The notes under the pieces were generated by a model. It did not search any database. It saw nothing but the letters and a program-made list of their open reading frames with translations, and was not told the origin of the DNA. From NCBI RefSeq assembly GCF_025643335.1, contig NZ_CP092489.1, positions 4,966,581-5,030,580 of the forward strand: a DNA stretch of 64,000 nt, in the 5' to 3' direction. Origin of the DNA: Endozoicomonas sp. Mp262. Its GTDB lineage: Bacteria > Pseudomonadota > Gammaproteobacteria > Pseudomonadales > Endozoicomonadaceae. Below are positions 1 through 8,807 of the stretch, one piece after another; positions within the stretch are counted from its first letter, which is position 1; every line of letters begins with the position of its first letter. A program made the translations under genes and the position numbers.

Positions 1-354
1 CCTGGCTATAAACTGCTTTTCACTATTCAGTTTTCCAAGGGCAACAATACCCTGCCCCTCTTTAAACAGATCAGGCAAAATCCCGTCATAAATGACAGTA
101 ACAACCCCTGCACCATCCGTGATTTTAAAACTAACCTTAAGACTGTTCTTGTCACGATCCACTGAGCCATGAACAACAAGCCCGCCTCCCCTTATGGTTT
201 TATTAACCGGGGCTTCGCCATTGACAATTTGTGAAGGCGAGTAATAGTGATTGATGTTCTCCCTGAGGGCAAACAGTGCCAGAGCAACAGCAATACCAAT
301 ACCCGCCACCAGTAATAACAGCAGAATAAGCCTTTGTCGTCGTACAGCATTCAT
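1..354 (-). CDS. ccmE: Cytochrome c maturation protein CcmE (3' end outside window)
   Basis: CcmE is the periplasmic heme chaperone that takes heme from CcmC and passes it to the CcmF lyase. About 118 N-terminal residues are visible: MNAVRRQR, one membrane anchor, then the start of the OB-fold domain with the family pattern YYSPSQIVNG and RGGGLVVHGSV. The heme-binding histidine lies further on and is off the left edge. The ATG overlaps the ccmD stop by four bases (ATGA), so the two are probably translationally coupled. Identity is firm from both sequence and position. Confidence 0.93.
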   Translation of the reverse strand, partial: MNAVRRQRLILLLLLVAGIGIAVALALFALRENINHYYSPSQIVNGEAPVNKTIRGGGLVVHGSVDRDKNSLKVSFKITDGAGVVTVIYDGILPDLFKEGQGIVALGKLNSEKQFIAR

Positions 355-617
355 TGCTCACCGCTCCTTTCAACTGCTGGCTTATCTTCAGTATGACCAG
401 GCATTTTTGAAGTTGAGGTAATGGATGAGCGCACAGTTCGCTCTCTACCCTGTTGCACTCTTATTTGCTGTTTTATCCTGAACAGAATTCTTTTCCTGGC
501 TATGATGGGTGAAATCAGGTTATACACCAGTATCAGCAAGGCACAGCCGTAGGCAGACCAAACATAGAGACCATGCCCCCCCATTATCATAAAACTGTTA
601 AGGTCCACAAAATACAT
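351..617 (-). CDS. ccmD: Heme exporter protein CcmD
   Basis: A small membrane protein of 88 residues that helps release holo-CcmE from the CcmABC complex. It shows the family's N-terminal pattern (FMIMGGHGLYVWSAYG), one transmembrane helix, and a basic cytoplasmic stretch (ARKRILFRIKQQIR). The tail after about residue 60 is hydrophilic and longer than in compact CcmD proteins. It sits between ccmC and ccmE in the canonical order. Confidence 0.9.
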   Translation of the reverse strand: MYFVDLNSFMIMGGHGLYVWSAYGCALLILVYNLISPIIARKRILFRIKQQIRVQQGRERTVRSSITSTSKMPGHTEDKPAVERSGEQ

Positions 618-729
618 ACTCCCCCCTTAAATTCTGTGGACATAAGATTCCATACTCAGCTCAACCTTTTTCGGATGTTTTTCTCAATCTTATGCCTGCA
701 AAGCCTATTATTTTGAAACCCGGCAGTCC

Positions 730-1461
730 CTAGGGGCTCAAATGGCGAACCCAGTGAGTCCTCCGCTCGCGATCCAAAATCTCAACCCTCATGCGCATCA
801 AAAACACGAGAGTAAAAAATAAGTAAAAGCCTGCGATACAAATCAGCAGGGGCAGCAGCATTTCCAAAGCCATTGCCGGTTTTTCTGTAAGTGTCAGGGT
901 GGCTCCCTGATGCAGGGTATTCCACCACTCCACCGAAAATTTAATAATTGGAATATTAACCACTCCCACCAGGGTCAAAATAGCGCAGGCCCTGGATGCC
1001 ACATTCACTCTAAGCCCTTGTCTCAGAGCGATAAGACCAATATATAAAAACAGAAGAATCAGCATGGAAGTTAAACGGGCATCCCAAACCCACCAGGTTC
1101 CCCAGGTTGGCTTACCCCAAATAGCCCCCGTCACTAACGCCAGCAAGGTAAACGATGCGCCAATAGGAGCCAGGGTGGCAAGTGCCATATCAGCCAGTTT
1201 GATTTTCCAGACCATAACCACCACTGCGGCGGCAGCCATCATGATATAGATTGCCTGGGCAAGAAATGCCGACGGTACATGAATAAAAATAATTCGGTAA
1301 CTGTTTCCCTGAAGATAGTCTGTTGGCGCATAGGCCAGCCCCCAGACAAGGCCTATCAAAAGAATAACTGCCGATGCTACGGATAGGCCTGGTAGCCATT
1401 TGCCACTGATCTTAAAAAACCACCGGGGAGAACCCAGCTTGTGAAAAAACGTCCAGTTCAT
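730..1461 (-). CDS. ccmC: Heme exporter / heme-handling protein CcmC
   Basis: An inner-membrane protein of 243 residues that presents heme to CcmE at the periplasmic face. The tryptophan-rich signature WGTWWVWD is at residues 120-127. Two candidate heme-ligand histidines flank it, in HVPSAF (H61) and NTLHQG (H184). Six hydrophobic segments fit the family's six transmembrane helices. It is transcribed with ccmB upstream (gap about 180 bp) and ccmD downstream. Length and motifs are ordinary. Confidence 0.95.
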   Translation of the reverse strand: MNWTFFHKLGSPRWFFKISGKWLPGLSVASAVILLIGLVWGLAYAPTDYLQGNSYRIIFIHVPSAFLAQAIYIMMAAAAVVVMVWKIKLADMALATLAPIGASFTLLALVTGAIWGKPTWGTWWVWDARLTSMLILLFLYIGLIALRQGLRVNVASRACAILTLVGVVNIPIIKFSVEWWNTLHQGATLTLTEKPAMALEMLLPLLICIAGFYLFFTLVFLMRMRVEILDRERRTHWVRHLSP

Positions 1462-1644
1462 TTGCTTATTTTCTTATATCCTGTTACTTGCCAGCAGTCG
1501 CTCTATGTTATAAACGACCACGGAAGTATAATTCTCAGCTACCCAAAACCTGGTAAATAAGGTGATCTCATAACCCTATATACTCTATAATTCTTAGAGT
1601 ACGTCACCATAATATGACTAGTACATCATTTCAATGGTCTAGCC

Positions 1645-2343
1645 TTAGTCGCATACTACCCTTAATGCTGCTGCAATTGCCAATGGTGCAAGACATAATC
1701 CTAAAACCAGGAACGTTGCCAGCCACAATAAATGCCCCATGTAGGGTAAACCATCCATTGCCGCCCGAACCCCACTGGTTCCAAAAATTAAGACTGGAAT
1801 ATACAAGGGCAGTGACAGTAGCGTCATCAAGATCCCTCCCTGTTGTACCCGGACTGTTAACGCCGCACCTATGGCACCAGCCAGACTCAGCAGAGGCGTA
1901 CCTAAAAAAAGGCTTAAAAACAAAGCTTTTGAAGCTGTTGAAGGCAAATGGAGTATCAACCCCAGCAGCGGAGCCATTAAAGTGATACAAAACCCGGAAG
2001 TCAGCCAGTGTGCTGATACCTTAGCCAGAACCAGTAAAGGCAGCGGATAAGGCGACAAAAGCAACTGCTCAAGGGAACCGTCCTGTTGGTCATTTTTAAA
2101 CAGGCTGTCGAGAGACAATAAAACAGCCAATAACGCACCTATCCAGACAGCCCCCCCTGCCAGTTCAGAGAGTGTTCCCCTTTCAGGGGTTATTCCCAGA
2201 GGGAACAATGATGCGATCATCAGAAAGAAAAACAGGGGATTGGCAACACTTCCCGGAGTCCTCACTGAAAGCAACAGCTCTCGCCTAACAAGAGAGACAA
2301 AAGCTCTAAAATTACTCATATCAATTTCATTACTGCTACTCAT
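1645..2343 (-). CDS. ccmB: Heme exporter permease CcmB
   Basis: A membrane subunit of 232 residues of the CcmAB ABC transporter, with six hydrophobic segments and the family motifs RRELLLSVRTPGSVANPLFFF and DQQDGSLEQLLLSP. It overlaps ccmA by four bases (ATGA), so the pair is translationally coupled. With CcmA it forms the ATP-driven complex that frees heme-loaded CcmE from CcmC. A second in-frame ATG eight codons in is an alternative start. Confidence 0.93.
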   Translation of the reverse strand: MSSSNEIDMSNFRAFVSLVRRELLLSVRTPGSVANPLFFFLMIASLFPLGITPERGTLSELAGGAVWIGALLAVLLSLDSLFKNDQQDGSLEQLLLSPYPLPLLVLAKVSAHWLTSGFCITLMAPLLGLILHLPSTASKALFLSLFLGTPLLSLAGAIGAALTVRVQQGGILMTLLSLPLYIPVLIFGTSGVRAAMDGLPYMGHLLWLATFLVLGLCLAPLAIAAALRVVCD

Positions 2344-3011
2344 ACCTGTATTCCAGAATACTGATCGAGCCTGATCGTTCTAAGGCCAGCCAAGGACTCA
2401 GAAAGTGCCTGGTGACTGGTTATTACTGTCATCCCCCCCTGCCGGGCATGCTGCTCAAGTAAACGCTCGACCCAGTCTATTCCGCTGCTATCAATAGCCG
2501 TAAAAGGCTCATCCAGAATCCACAGGCGGGCATCACTCACCAATAAGCCCGCCAAGGCCACACGGCGCTGTTGTCCTGCCGAGAGCGAGCCACAGGGTAT
2601 ATATTCATACCCGGCAAGATCGGCTTCTGCTAGTGCATCGGTGAAATTATTCGATAATTTTCGACCTGAAATACTCTGGCGCCAGGTAAGGTTTTCCATA
2701 GGCGACAGTTCATTTTTTATACCAGGATAATGTCCTATGAAATGACAGGCCAGACGAAACTCCGCATAATTTTTATTAAGCAAGTCCTTACCCCAAAGAA
2801 CTGTCCCCTGATAGTCCTGGGTCAAACCCGCAAGAATTTTAAGCAGTGTCGTTTTACCTGAACCATTACAGCCTTCAACCTGTAATGTTTCCCCTGGCAT
2901 GACTGAAAAAGAGAGGTCAGCGAACAGCATCCTGTCATCTCGCTCACATTCCAAATTAGCAACTTCGAGCAAGTAGTAACCTTCTGATATTTTATTTATC
3001 TTACTGATCAA
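2340..3011 (-). CDS. ccmA: Heme exporter ATP-binding protein CcmA
   Basis: The ABC ATPase subunit of CcmAB, 223 residues. The Walker A motif GCNGSGKT is at 47-54, the signature LSAGQ at 143-147, Walker B LWILDE at 164-169, and the switch histidine is in ITSHQ. Most CcmA proteins begin near the segment LLEVANLECERDDR (about residue 14), so the first dozen residues may be an over-extension; a start inside that segment would need a non-ATG codon. This is the first gene of the ccm cluster in the window. Confidence 0.94.
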   Translation of the reverse strand: MISKINKISEGYYLLEVANLECERDDRMLFADLSFSVMPGETLQVEGCNGSGKTTLLKILAGLTQDYQGTVLWGKDLLNKNYAEFRLACHFIGHYPGIKNELSPMENLTWRQSISGRKLSNNFTDALAEADLAGYEYIPCGSLSAGQQRRVALAGLLVSDARLWILDEPFTAIDSSGIDWVERLLEQHARQGGMTVITSHQALSESLAGLRTIRLDQYSGIQV

Positions 3012-3067
3012 AGAGTGATAACTGGAGAGATTATAACTGAGAGTGAGGGGGATAGGGAGTGGTTGAC

Positions 3068-3090
3068 GGGAATAGTACCAAGCTATTCCC
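3068..3090. terminator. Hairpin between ccmA and the rhodanese-like gene
   Basis: A perfect 8-bp stem (GGGAATAG / CTATTCCC) with a seven-base loop just beyond the rhodanese-like stop codon. The T-rich tract lies on the plus-strand side, so it is not a textbook terminator for the minus-strand gene. It could still serve as a 3' stabilising hairpin. Confidence 0.4.
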
Positions 3091-3102
3091 TATTATTTTT
3101 CA

Positions 3103-3588
3103 TCAATACTGTGACCGCTTTGACAGCTGCTCATCAACCAGGCCATCTGATGTCAGGGTGACGGGATAGTCCAGGGCAAGCCAGGAATAGTATCCATCCC
3201 TGAAAAAGAAAATCTTTTTATAGCCCCAAAGTGCAGCAAGATAACTGCCGATGGCACCTCTCATGTGATAGGTACTATTTCCATAAATCACGATAGGTGT
3301 CTGCTTATTCAAGGTGCCTTCCATAAACAACTGCCTGAAGCCACCTCTAAGATCCAGGCTATGGGAACCGTCAACATGCCCCCAACGCCATTGCTTGTAG
3401 GGCCGGACATCAATAAATAATGCCCCCAGCTCATGTAAACGTTTAGCCTGATGACTATTTATGGTAATAACACCTTTAATATTAACCGGAGCTTCCTGGG
3501 CAGATACAGAGTGGACATACAGGGAACCAATAACCCCAACCACTAAAGAAATCCATTTCATAGAATACAGATCCATTATTAACTTCAC
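3103..3588 (-). CDS. Exported rhodanese-like protein lacking the catalytic cysteine
   Basis: A protein of 161 residues with an N-terminal signal peptide (hydrophobic to about residue 28, VSAQEA as likely cleavage region), then one rhodanese domain. Fold motifs are present: LGALFIDVRPYKQWRWGHVDGS near 55-75, and ALWGYKKIFFFRDGYYSWLALDYPV at the end. In active relatives the loop after the central strand reads roughly YCNGTGCxRSA. Here it is YGNSTYHMRGA, placing H108 at the cysteine position. There is no cysteine anywhere in the protein, so sulfur transfer by the usual persulfide is not possible. It lies upstream of ccmA on the same strand, so a periplasmic role near cytochrome maturation is conceivable but unproven. 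Confidence 0.85.
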   Translation of the reverse strand: MKLIMDLYSMKWISLVVGVIGSLYVHSVSAQEAPVNIKGVITINSHQAKRLHELGALFIDVRPYKQWRWGHVDGSHSLDLRGGFRQLFMEGTLNKQTPIVIYGNSTYHMRGAIGSYLAALWGYKKIFFFRDGYYSWLALDYPVTLTSDGLVDEQLSKRSQY

Positions 3589-3819
3589 ATCATAGCTCTA
3601 AGTATATGGATCTTAAGATAGGCGAAATGGAATAATAGGAAGCAAAAAAATCCTTTTCAAATCTTTAGTGAATATCTGCCGTTATAATTTTGTCACCCTC
3701 ATATTTTTATTGAACACCTACTGCAATACAGCGTCATACTATTGAACATTTCACCAATAAAACAACTTCATTTAAATACTTTTTAAAATTCGCTATAAAT
3801 TCGACTACCCACGGAACAT

Positions 3820-4542
3820 TCACTTTATCCAGTGATGCAATCTTGACCTTAACCTTACCGCAGCCTGAGAATGAATTTGGCTAACCCTTGATTCACTAAC
3901 CCCAAGAACTTTGCCAATTTCTTTTAGATTCATTTCCTCATCATAATAAAGCATTAATACCAGCTTTTCTCGTTCAGGCAATTTATCAATAGCTTCAATA
4001 AGCGCCATCTTAAATTTTTCTTCCTGAATATCCGCCTGTGGCCCCCTGTCACCAGAACTGGCCTGCATACGAGACTCTTCACTATCAAACAGTTCTTCGA
4101 AACTGAATAACCGGCATCCTCTAAGATCGCTGAGAATGGTATAGTAATCATCAATTTTCACATTGAGTTCAGCGGCCACCTCGACATCTCGGGCATCCCT
4201 TCCCAGCTTGGCCTCAACCGCCTGAATGGCTTCACTGATACGCCTGCTATTCCTGTAGACAGACCTTGGCCCCCAGTCACCCTTACGGATTTCATCCAGC
4301 ATGGCGCCACGGATTCTGATGCCTGCAAAGGTTTCAAAGCTCGCGCCCTTTTCCGCATCGTATTTTTTGGCAGCTTCCAGCAAGCCTATCATTCCTGACT
4401 GGACAAGATCATCAATCTGAACGCTGGCGGGCATTCTTGCTGCCAGGTGATTGGCAATTCTTTTGACTAAAGGACGGTGTGCCTCAATCAATTCATTATC
4501 AACTTTACGGTTTTCCTGAATGGCCTGTGCTAATAATGACAT
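3820..4542 (-). CDS. fliA: Flagellar sigma factor FliA (sigma-28)
   Basis: A sigma factor of 240 residues that directs RNA polymerase to late flagellar and chemotaxis promoters. Region 2 is seen in DDLVQSGMIGLLEAAKKYD, region 3 in DYYTILSDLRGCRLFSFEEL, and region 4 helix-turn-helix in MNLKEIGKVLGVSESRVSQIHSQA. Length matches the family. It starts two bases after the fleN stop, so fleN-fliA form a tight pair. The chemotaxis genes that often follow fliA are absent; an unrelated exported protein comes next. Confidence 0.95.
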   Translation of the reverse strand: MSLLAQAIQENRKVDNELIEAHRPLVKRIANHLAARMPASVQIDDLVQSGMIGLLEAAKKYDAEKGASFETFAGIRIRGAMLDEIRKGDWGPRSVYRNSRRISEAIQAVEAKLGRDARDVEVAAELNVKIDDYYTILSDLRGCRLFSFEELFDSEESRMQASSGDRGPQADIQEEKFKMALIEAIDKLPEREKLVLMLYYDEEMNLKEIGKVLGVSESRVSQIHSQAAVRLRSRLHHWIK

Positions 4543-4544
4543 GA

Positions 4545-5357
4545 CTAAACTCCCTCCTTAACTCTTGTTGGCATAAAAATTTCAATACTTCCCCTGGGCA
4601 TGGGAGCAGGAACCGCTTTCACCTGATGAGCAAGCCGCTGAAACGCACGGGAAGCCCGACAATCCGGTGACCGCTCCAATAATGCCTGTTGATGGTTTAA
4701 GGCCTCTGGAACCGCCTTATCAAAAGGAATGGAACCGAGATAGCTCAAAATAATCTGGCTATCTTCTCTTAAAATATTCTGAAGTCGTTCAAATTGTCCT
4801 GACCCTGTCTTTTTGCTGGTCACTGCATTCACAACAATACCAAAGCGACGCACCTCATATATCCTGTTTAGCAGTCGAATCAGTCGGGCAGCATCCAGCA
4901 GGGAAAGAATATCCTGATTAGTGACAATAAGGATTTCTCCGGCAGCCTGAATCAAAGTGACATTATCGGGAGCCATCCCCGGCGCCGTATCAATAATCAG
5001 GGTATCAAGGGACGATGCCAGCTGTTCAAGCTTGCTGATCATCTTTACCGTATCGTTAATACCGATAGACTGACGCCACATGGGGCCACTTGCCGGAGCC
5101 AGTACCGTTAGCCCCGAGGGCCCGGAAAGGATTTCCCCATCCCAGAAACTGCTATTGTTTTCAGGTGTACTCAAGCTGGAATTAAAATCCAGCCCCAGGG
5201 TGGTTCCAACATCTGGTACTGATAAATTACCATCCATCAGTACCACCCGTTGTCCAAGTTCAGAAAGAGCCAGTGCAAGGTTCACAGATACAAACGTTTT
5301 TCCGACACCACCTTTACAACCCGCCACAGCAATCACGCGTTTGGTTTTGGAGGTCAT
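4545..5357 (-). CDS. fleN: Flagellar number regulator FleN/FlhG (MinD-like ATPase)
   Basis: A MinD/ParA-type ATPase of 270 residues that limits flagellar number and, in polarly flagellated gammaproteobacteria, antagonises FleQ. The deviant Walker A motif KGGVGKT is at 15-21, with switch motifs DGNLSVPDVGTTLGL and LDTLIIDTAPG. It is followed directly by fliA. In pseudomonads the upstream genes are flhA and flhF; here a 470-bp non-coding gap and then fleQ occupy that place. FlhG and FleN are names for the same family. Confidence 0.92.
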   Translation of the reverse strand: MTSKTKRVIAVAGCKGGVGKTFVSVNLALALSELGQRVVLMDGNLSVPDVGTTLGLDFNSSLSTPENNSSFWDGEILSGPSGLTVLAPASGPMWRQSIGINDTVKMISKLEQLASSLDTLIIDTAPGMAPDNVTLIQAAGEILIVTNQDILSLLDAARLIRLLNRIYEVRRFGIVVNAVTSKKTGSGQFERLQNILREDSQIILSYLGSIPFDKAVPEALNHQQALLERSPDCRASRAFQRLAHQVKAVPAPMPRGSIEIFMPTRVKEGV

Positions 5358-5827
5358 AGTTATTCGCTTCGTTTGTTTTTAAACAATTATTAACTAACAA
5401 TGAACATGCCAACTTTTAAAAATAATTATTTTCCTCCAGCTTGGAGTCATTCTATTGAACCTATTTAACCTGGAGGCGCTTTCTTTTTCACCACAATCTC
5501 ATGTTTTTAAAAGATAAAAAATTATTAGATAAAGAAAATAAATTCTGCCGTTTTTTTGACTTCAAAGTTAAAAACAAAGAAATAATATTAATTATCATTA
5601 ATTATTCAGCACTCACACCCCTATTTATTTGACACTGTCATTTATTCGTGACATTTTCCCGTCGAAGGAAAAGCCAACAAAAAGACCTATTCAAAAAATA
5701 ATCCAGCTATTAACTGCCTTGTCAAAATAACGGCTCAAAAAATCGCAACCCCTGTGACTTAGCCCATAAAAAAAACCTGGCAAAAGCCAGGTTTTTTTTA
5801 TGGGGATGATTAAGAGAAAGTTTACAA
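5358..5827. other. AT-rich intergenic region between fleQ and fleN
   Basis: No gene is supported here. The stretch is very A/T rich, holds a strong terminator hairpin on the fleQ side, and must carry the promoter for fleN-fliA. No convincing sigma-54 -24/-12 element was recognised by eye. Confidence 0.5.
5768..5799 (-). terminator. Rho-independent terminator downstream of fleQ
   Basis: An AACCTGGC / GCCAGGTT stem with an AAAA loop, flanked by A-runs and T-runs on both sides, so it works in either direction. It lies 28 bp past the fleQ stop codon and separates fleQ from fleN-fliA. Confidence 0.9.
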
Positions 5828-7294
5828 CTAACTCTTAACCGTCTCTTCATAGCGATGCATGCCATACTTTCGCATCTTCTCCACCAATGTAGTCCTGCGA
5901 ATTTGCAACTTATCCGCCGCTCTTGCCACCACATTATTACAGTCATTCAAAGCCTGCTGTATCAGGCTTTTCTCCAGGCGGGTGAGAAAATCCTTCAGAT
6001 TCAATCCACCCACCGGCAATACGGCAAGATCATCCACCCTTCCCGTTCCTGCCGGCTGAATACTGTCAGGAAATAAATCAGCCATGCCACCATCATCATG
6101 GTCCTGGGCATTCAGGTGACGATAGTCCTCAGGCAGATCCTGAACACCAATCACACCATAGGGATACATGATAGCCAGACGTTCAAGCAGATTTGCCATT
6201 TCCCTGACATTCCCCTGCCAGTCATGTCGACACAGAGAGAGAATAGAGGAAGAACCCAGGCGAATGGATCCCCGTCCCTGCTTCTCCATGGCCCGAATCA
6301 GCTCATTCAGCATCAACGGGATATCTTCCGGTCGATCACGCAGCGCGGGCATTTCTATGGGGAATACATTGAGACGGTAATAAAGGTCCTCACGGAAAGT
6401 GCCTTTTTCAATCATCTCTTCAAGATTTTTGTGGGTGGCAGCAATAATCCGCACATCAACCTCTATGGATTCAGTTCCACCAACCCGCTCAAAGGTTCTT
6501 TCCTGCAAAACCCGCAGCAGCTTAACCTGCATATGCAGGGGCATATCCCCGATTTCATCCAGGAATAATGTGCCTCCCTGAGCCAATTCAAAACGCCCTT
6601 TCCGTGTGGCAACAGCACCGGTAAACGAGCCTTTCTCATGACCAAACAATTCACTTTCCAAAAGTTCATTGGGGATAGCACCACAGTTAACCGGTACAAA
6701 AGGCTGATCACTGCGACTGGAATGTTCATGCAGATTTCTGGCCACCACTTCCTTGCCGGTACCAGATTCCCCGGTGATTAATACATTCACATCCCGATCC
6801 GACACCTGGGCCATGGCAGAACGAACATTCCGAATGGGTTCACTTTTCCCCACAAGACCCCGGAATAGTTCCAGCTGTTGCTGGGCAGCACCAATCTGAT
6901 GGGTTTGTCGCCACTGCTCACGATAAACCTGACCATAGTGCATGCATGACAACAGCTGCGCCTTGGAACAGGGCCAGTCCAACCGCGCAACGATCTGACG
7001 CTTGAATGCAGCCTGCAGGTTATCCGGAAGGGGTTCATGGATGCGAATAACCGGAATACCCGCTCCCCAGCGCTGTATTCTCGCAAGAATACCCTGTAAA
7101 GAGCTTTCTGCCTCGAGAAAATCACCAAGGAAAATAGTACTGAAGGTTTCCGGCCTGTGCATACTGATAGACTCCTCCCAGTATGCAGCACTTATAGTAA
7201 CGGGCTTGTACCCCATAAAATGGAGTACGGTGCTTAAATCATGACGACGCTGCTGCGCATCATCAATGATTAGTACCTGATCAGCTGTCTCCAT
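5828..7294 (-). CDS. fleQ: Sigma-54-dependent flagellar master regulator FleQ
   Basis: An enhancer-binding protein of 488 residues. It has an N-terminal FleQ-type receiver-like domain (1-130), then an AAA+ domain with Walker A GESGTGKE at 175-182, the sigma-54 contact loop GSFTGA at 222-227 (alanine of GAFTGA replaced by serine), and Walker B GGTLFLDEIGD. A Fis-type helix-turn-helix (NVVARAADKLQIRRTTLVEKMRKYG) closes the protein. In pseudomonads FleQ activates flagellar genes and responds to cyclic di-GMP, with FleN as its antagonist. It is a separate transcription unit ended by its own terminator. Confidence 0.92.
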   Translation of the reverse strand: METADQVLIIDDAQQRRHDLSTVLHFMGYKPVTISAAYWEESISMHRPETFSTIFLGDFLEAESSLQGILARIQRWGAGIPVIRIHEPLPDNLQAAFKRQIVARLDWPCSKAQLLSCMHYGQVYREQWRQTHQIGAAQQQLELFRGLVGKSEPIRNVRSAMAQVSDRDVNVLITGESGTGKEVVARNLHEHSSRSDQPFVPVNCGAIPNELLESELFGHEKGSFTGAVATRKGRFELAQGGTLFLDEIGDMPLHMQVKLLRVLQERTFERVGGTESIEVDVRIIAATHKNLEEMIEKGTFREDLYYRLNVFPIEMPALRDRPEDIPLMLNELIRAMEKQGRGSIRLGSSSILSLCRHDWQGNVREMANLLERLAIMYPYGVIGVQDLPEDYRHLNAQDHDDGGMADLFPDSIQPAGTGRVDDLAVLPVGGLNLKDFLTRLEKSLIQQALNDCNNVVARAADKLQIRRTTLVEKMRKYGMHRYEETVKS

Positions 7295-7631
7295 ATGACG
7301 ACGGTCCTTGTCATCAAGTCAAAAAAACAACATAACGGCACAATATTTCGAAATTAATACTTCTCTTTTAATTTAGTAAAGATATAAAAATATCATCCGT
7401 CAAATAATTATACGTTTTTTCTTTTTCCTACAAACCAGCACAAGGCAAAAAGTACTGAACAGCCTTTAAATTCTATGCCCCGAAATTGTTATGTCCTTAA
7501 AAAATATTTAAACAACATACAGCCCCTATAATCAACATAACCCGCTGGACAACACATTCATCAACCTATCACCTTTATCGCACAAGTCAGCCTTTAAACT
7601 GGAGGTTCCCTTGACTTGAGGGAAATTCATT
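7295..7631. other. Divergent promoter region between fleQ and the exported protein
   Basis: 337 bp, strongly A/T rich, between divergent genes. It must hold the promoters of both fleQ (minus) and the plus-strand exported protein. No gene is supported. Confidence 0.5.
7606..7624 (+). promoter_or_regulatory. Hairpin overlapping the ribosome binding site of the exported protein gene
   Basis: TTCCCT pairs with AGGGAA across a seven-base loop, and the second arm contains the GAGGG Shine-Dalgarno sequence of the gene starting at 7632. A second GGAGG lies just before the first arm. The hairpin could modulate translation. It is only six base pairs, so this is tentative. Confidence 0.35.
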
Positions 7632-8750
7632 ATGAAAAATACCATGGCATTTTTTTATACTTTACTAGGGCTAACTCCATTAATAGCTGCTAATACCTTT
7701 GCAGGCCCCATTGCAACCACAGCAGGACAGCCCATCATCACAGCACCTTTAGCAGCCCCCCCTCTTTTTACAGGAACGATACCCAGTCTTGCTTTGCAGT
7801 TTGAAAAACTTGATTTTGTTGATCCGACAGAGTGGGGGAATAGTACCCATACAGCCAAAACACCCTTTATGAAACAAAAGATAAAGCATACAGAAAGAAG
7901 TAAAAGATCGTTGACGCCTCCAGATGATCTCAATCGCCGGAAGAAAGCAATTCGGCAACGGCATCACCACCGTCATGATCACCAACCACGGGCAGGTTGG
8001 GATTTACACGCACCTGTCTGGATCAAAAATATAACATCTAACTGGTTCAAAACTAATCTACAAAAATCGCTTACTGTTGATGAGAGTAACCCCGGCTACG
8101 AACAACCTGTAGCAGCTCAGCAACAAGAAGAAATAGTGACTTCGCTCGTAAAAAATTGGTCAGAAAAACCAGAGGCAGAAAGAACAGAGGAGTCTCTTCG
8201 CACCATCCTATCTGCACAGGGAATCCAACTGAAAGAGCTAAGCCAAATATCTCCTGATAACATAGGAACGGAGCAGGATCCCTTACCCTTACCCCCAGGC
8301 AAAATTGTATCAATAATACACAATGGTGAGATTTTATCTGGCAGCAGGACTACTCAAGACCATGTCCGGGTTAGACGAGAAACCCAATCTGGCAATTGTA
8401 AAATCAAGCCTCTTAATTTCCCACTCTATTTCGCAGCTGACCCAAAAATCAGGAAGAATTTTTCTCATATTTCGATCAACATAGGTCATGTACCAAGAAG
8501 AGGAAAACCGTGCCAGCACCTAACCCAACAGGAGAGGCAAGATTTACCTTATAGCAGCTGGCAGAGGTACATACTCTATAAGACACAGCAAAAGCCCAAA
8601 AAGACACCTCTTCGCTGTCAGGCGACAAAATTTGAAAGCAAGCCTGTTACAGTCATTCAAGAAACAAATTTCGATGGATTTTCATATTCAACACGGGTCA
8701 CTCAAGTAAACACAGGAATAAAGGTGGCAGTTGAAGCTAAATGCCGATAA
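7632..8750 (+). CDS. Exported protein with two furin-type sites and a four-cysteine C-terminal domain
   Basis: A protein of 372 residues with an N-terminal signal peptide (hydrophobic core 6-20, cleavage probably near NTFAG). I do not recognise its family. It contains two sites of the eukaryotic proprotein-convertase form R-X-K/R-R: RSKR at 89-92 followed by S, and RVRR at 246-249 followed by E. Between them is a basic, histidine-rich stretch (about 101-120) and a charged linker. All four cysteines (256, 294, 329, 371) fall after the second site, in a final segment of about 123 residues. The layout of signal, pro-region, dibasic site and disulfide domain resembles animal prohormones or cystine-knot ligands. 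No bacterial housekeeping context explains it. Function unknown. Confidence 0.85.
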   Translation: MKNTMAFFYTLLGLTPLIAANTFAGPIATTAGQPIITAPLAAPPLFTGTIPSLALQFEKLDFVDPTEWGNSTHTAKTPFMKQKIKHTERSKRSLTPPDDLNRRKKAIRQRHHHRHDHQPRAGWDLHAPVWIKNITSNWFKTNLQKSLTVDESNPGYEQPVAAQQQEEIVTSLVKNWSEKPEAERTEESLRTILSAQGIQLKELSQISPDNIGTEQDPLPLPPGKIVSIIHNGEILSGSRTTQDHVRVRRETQSGNCKIKPLNFPLYFAADPKIRKNFSHISINIGHVPRRGKPCQHLTQQERQDLPYSSWQRYILYKTQQKPKKTPLRCQATKFESKPVTVIQETNFDGFSYSTRVTQVNTGIKVAVEAKCR

Positions 8751-8807
8751 CTCATACTACCTCCCTCTACGTCCTATAGCTTTAATCGGTGTACCTCCCC
8801 CCTATTC

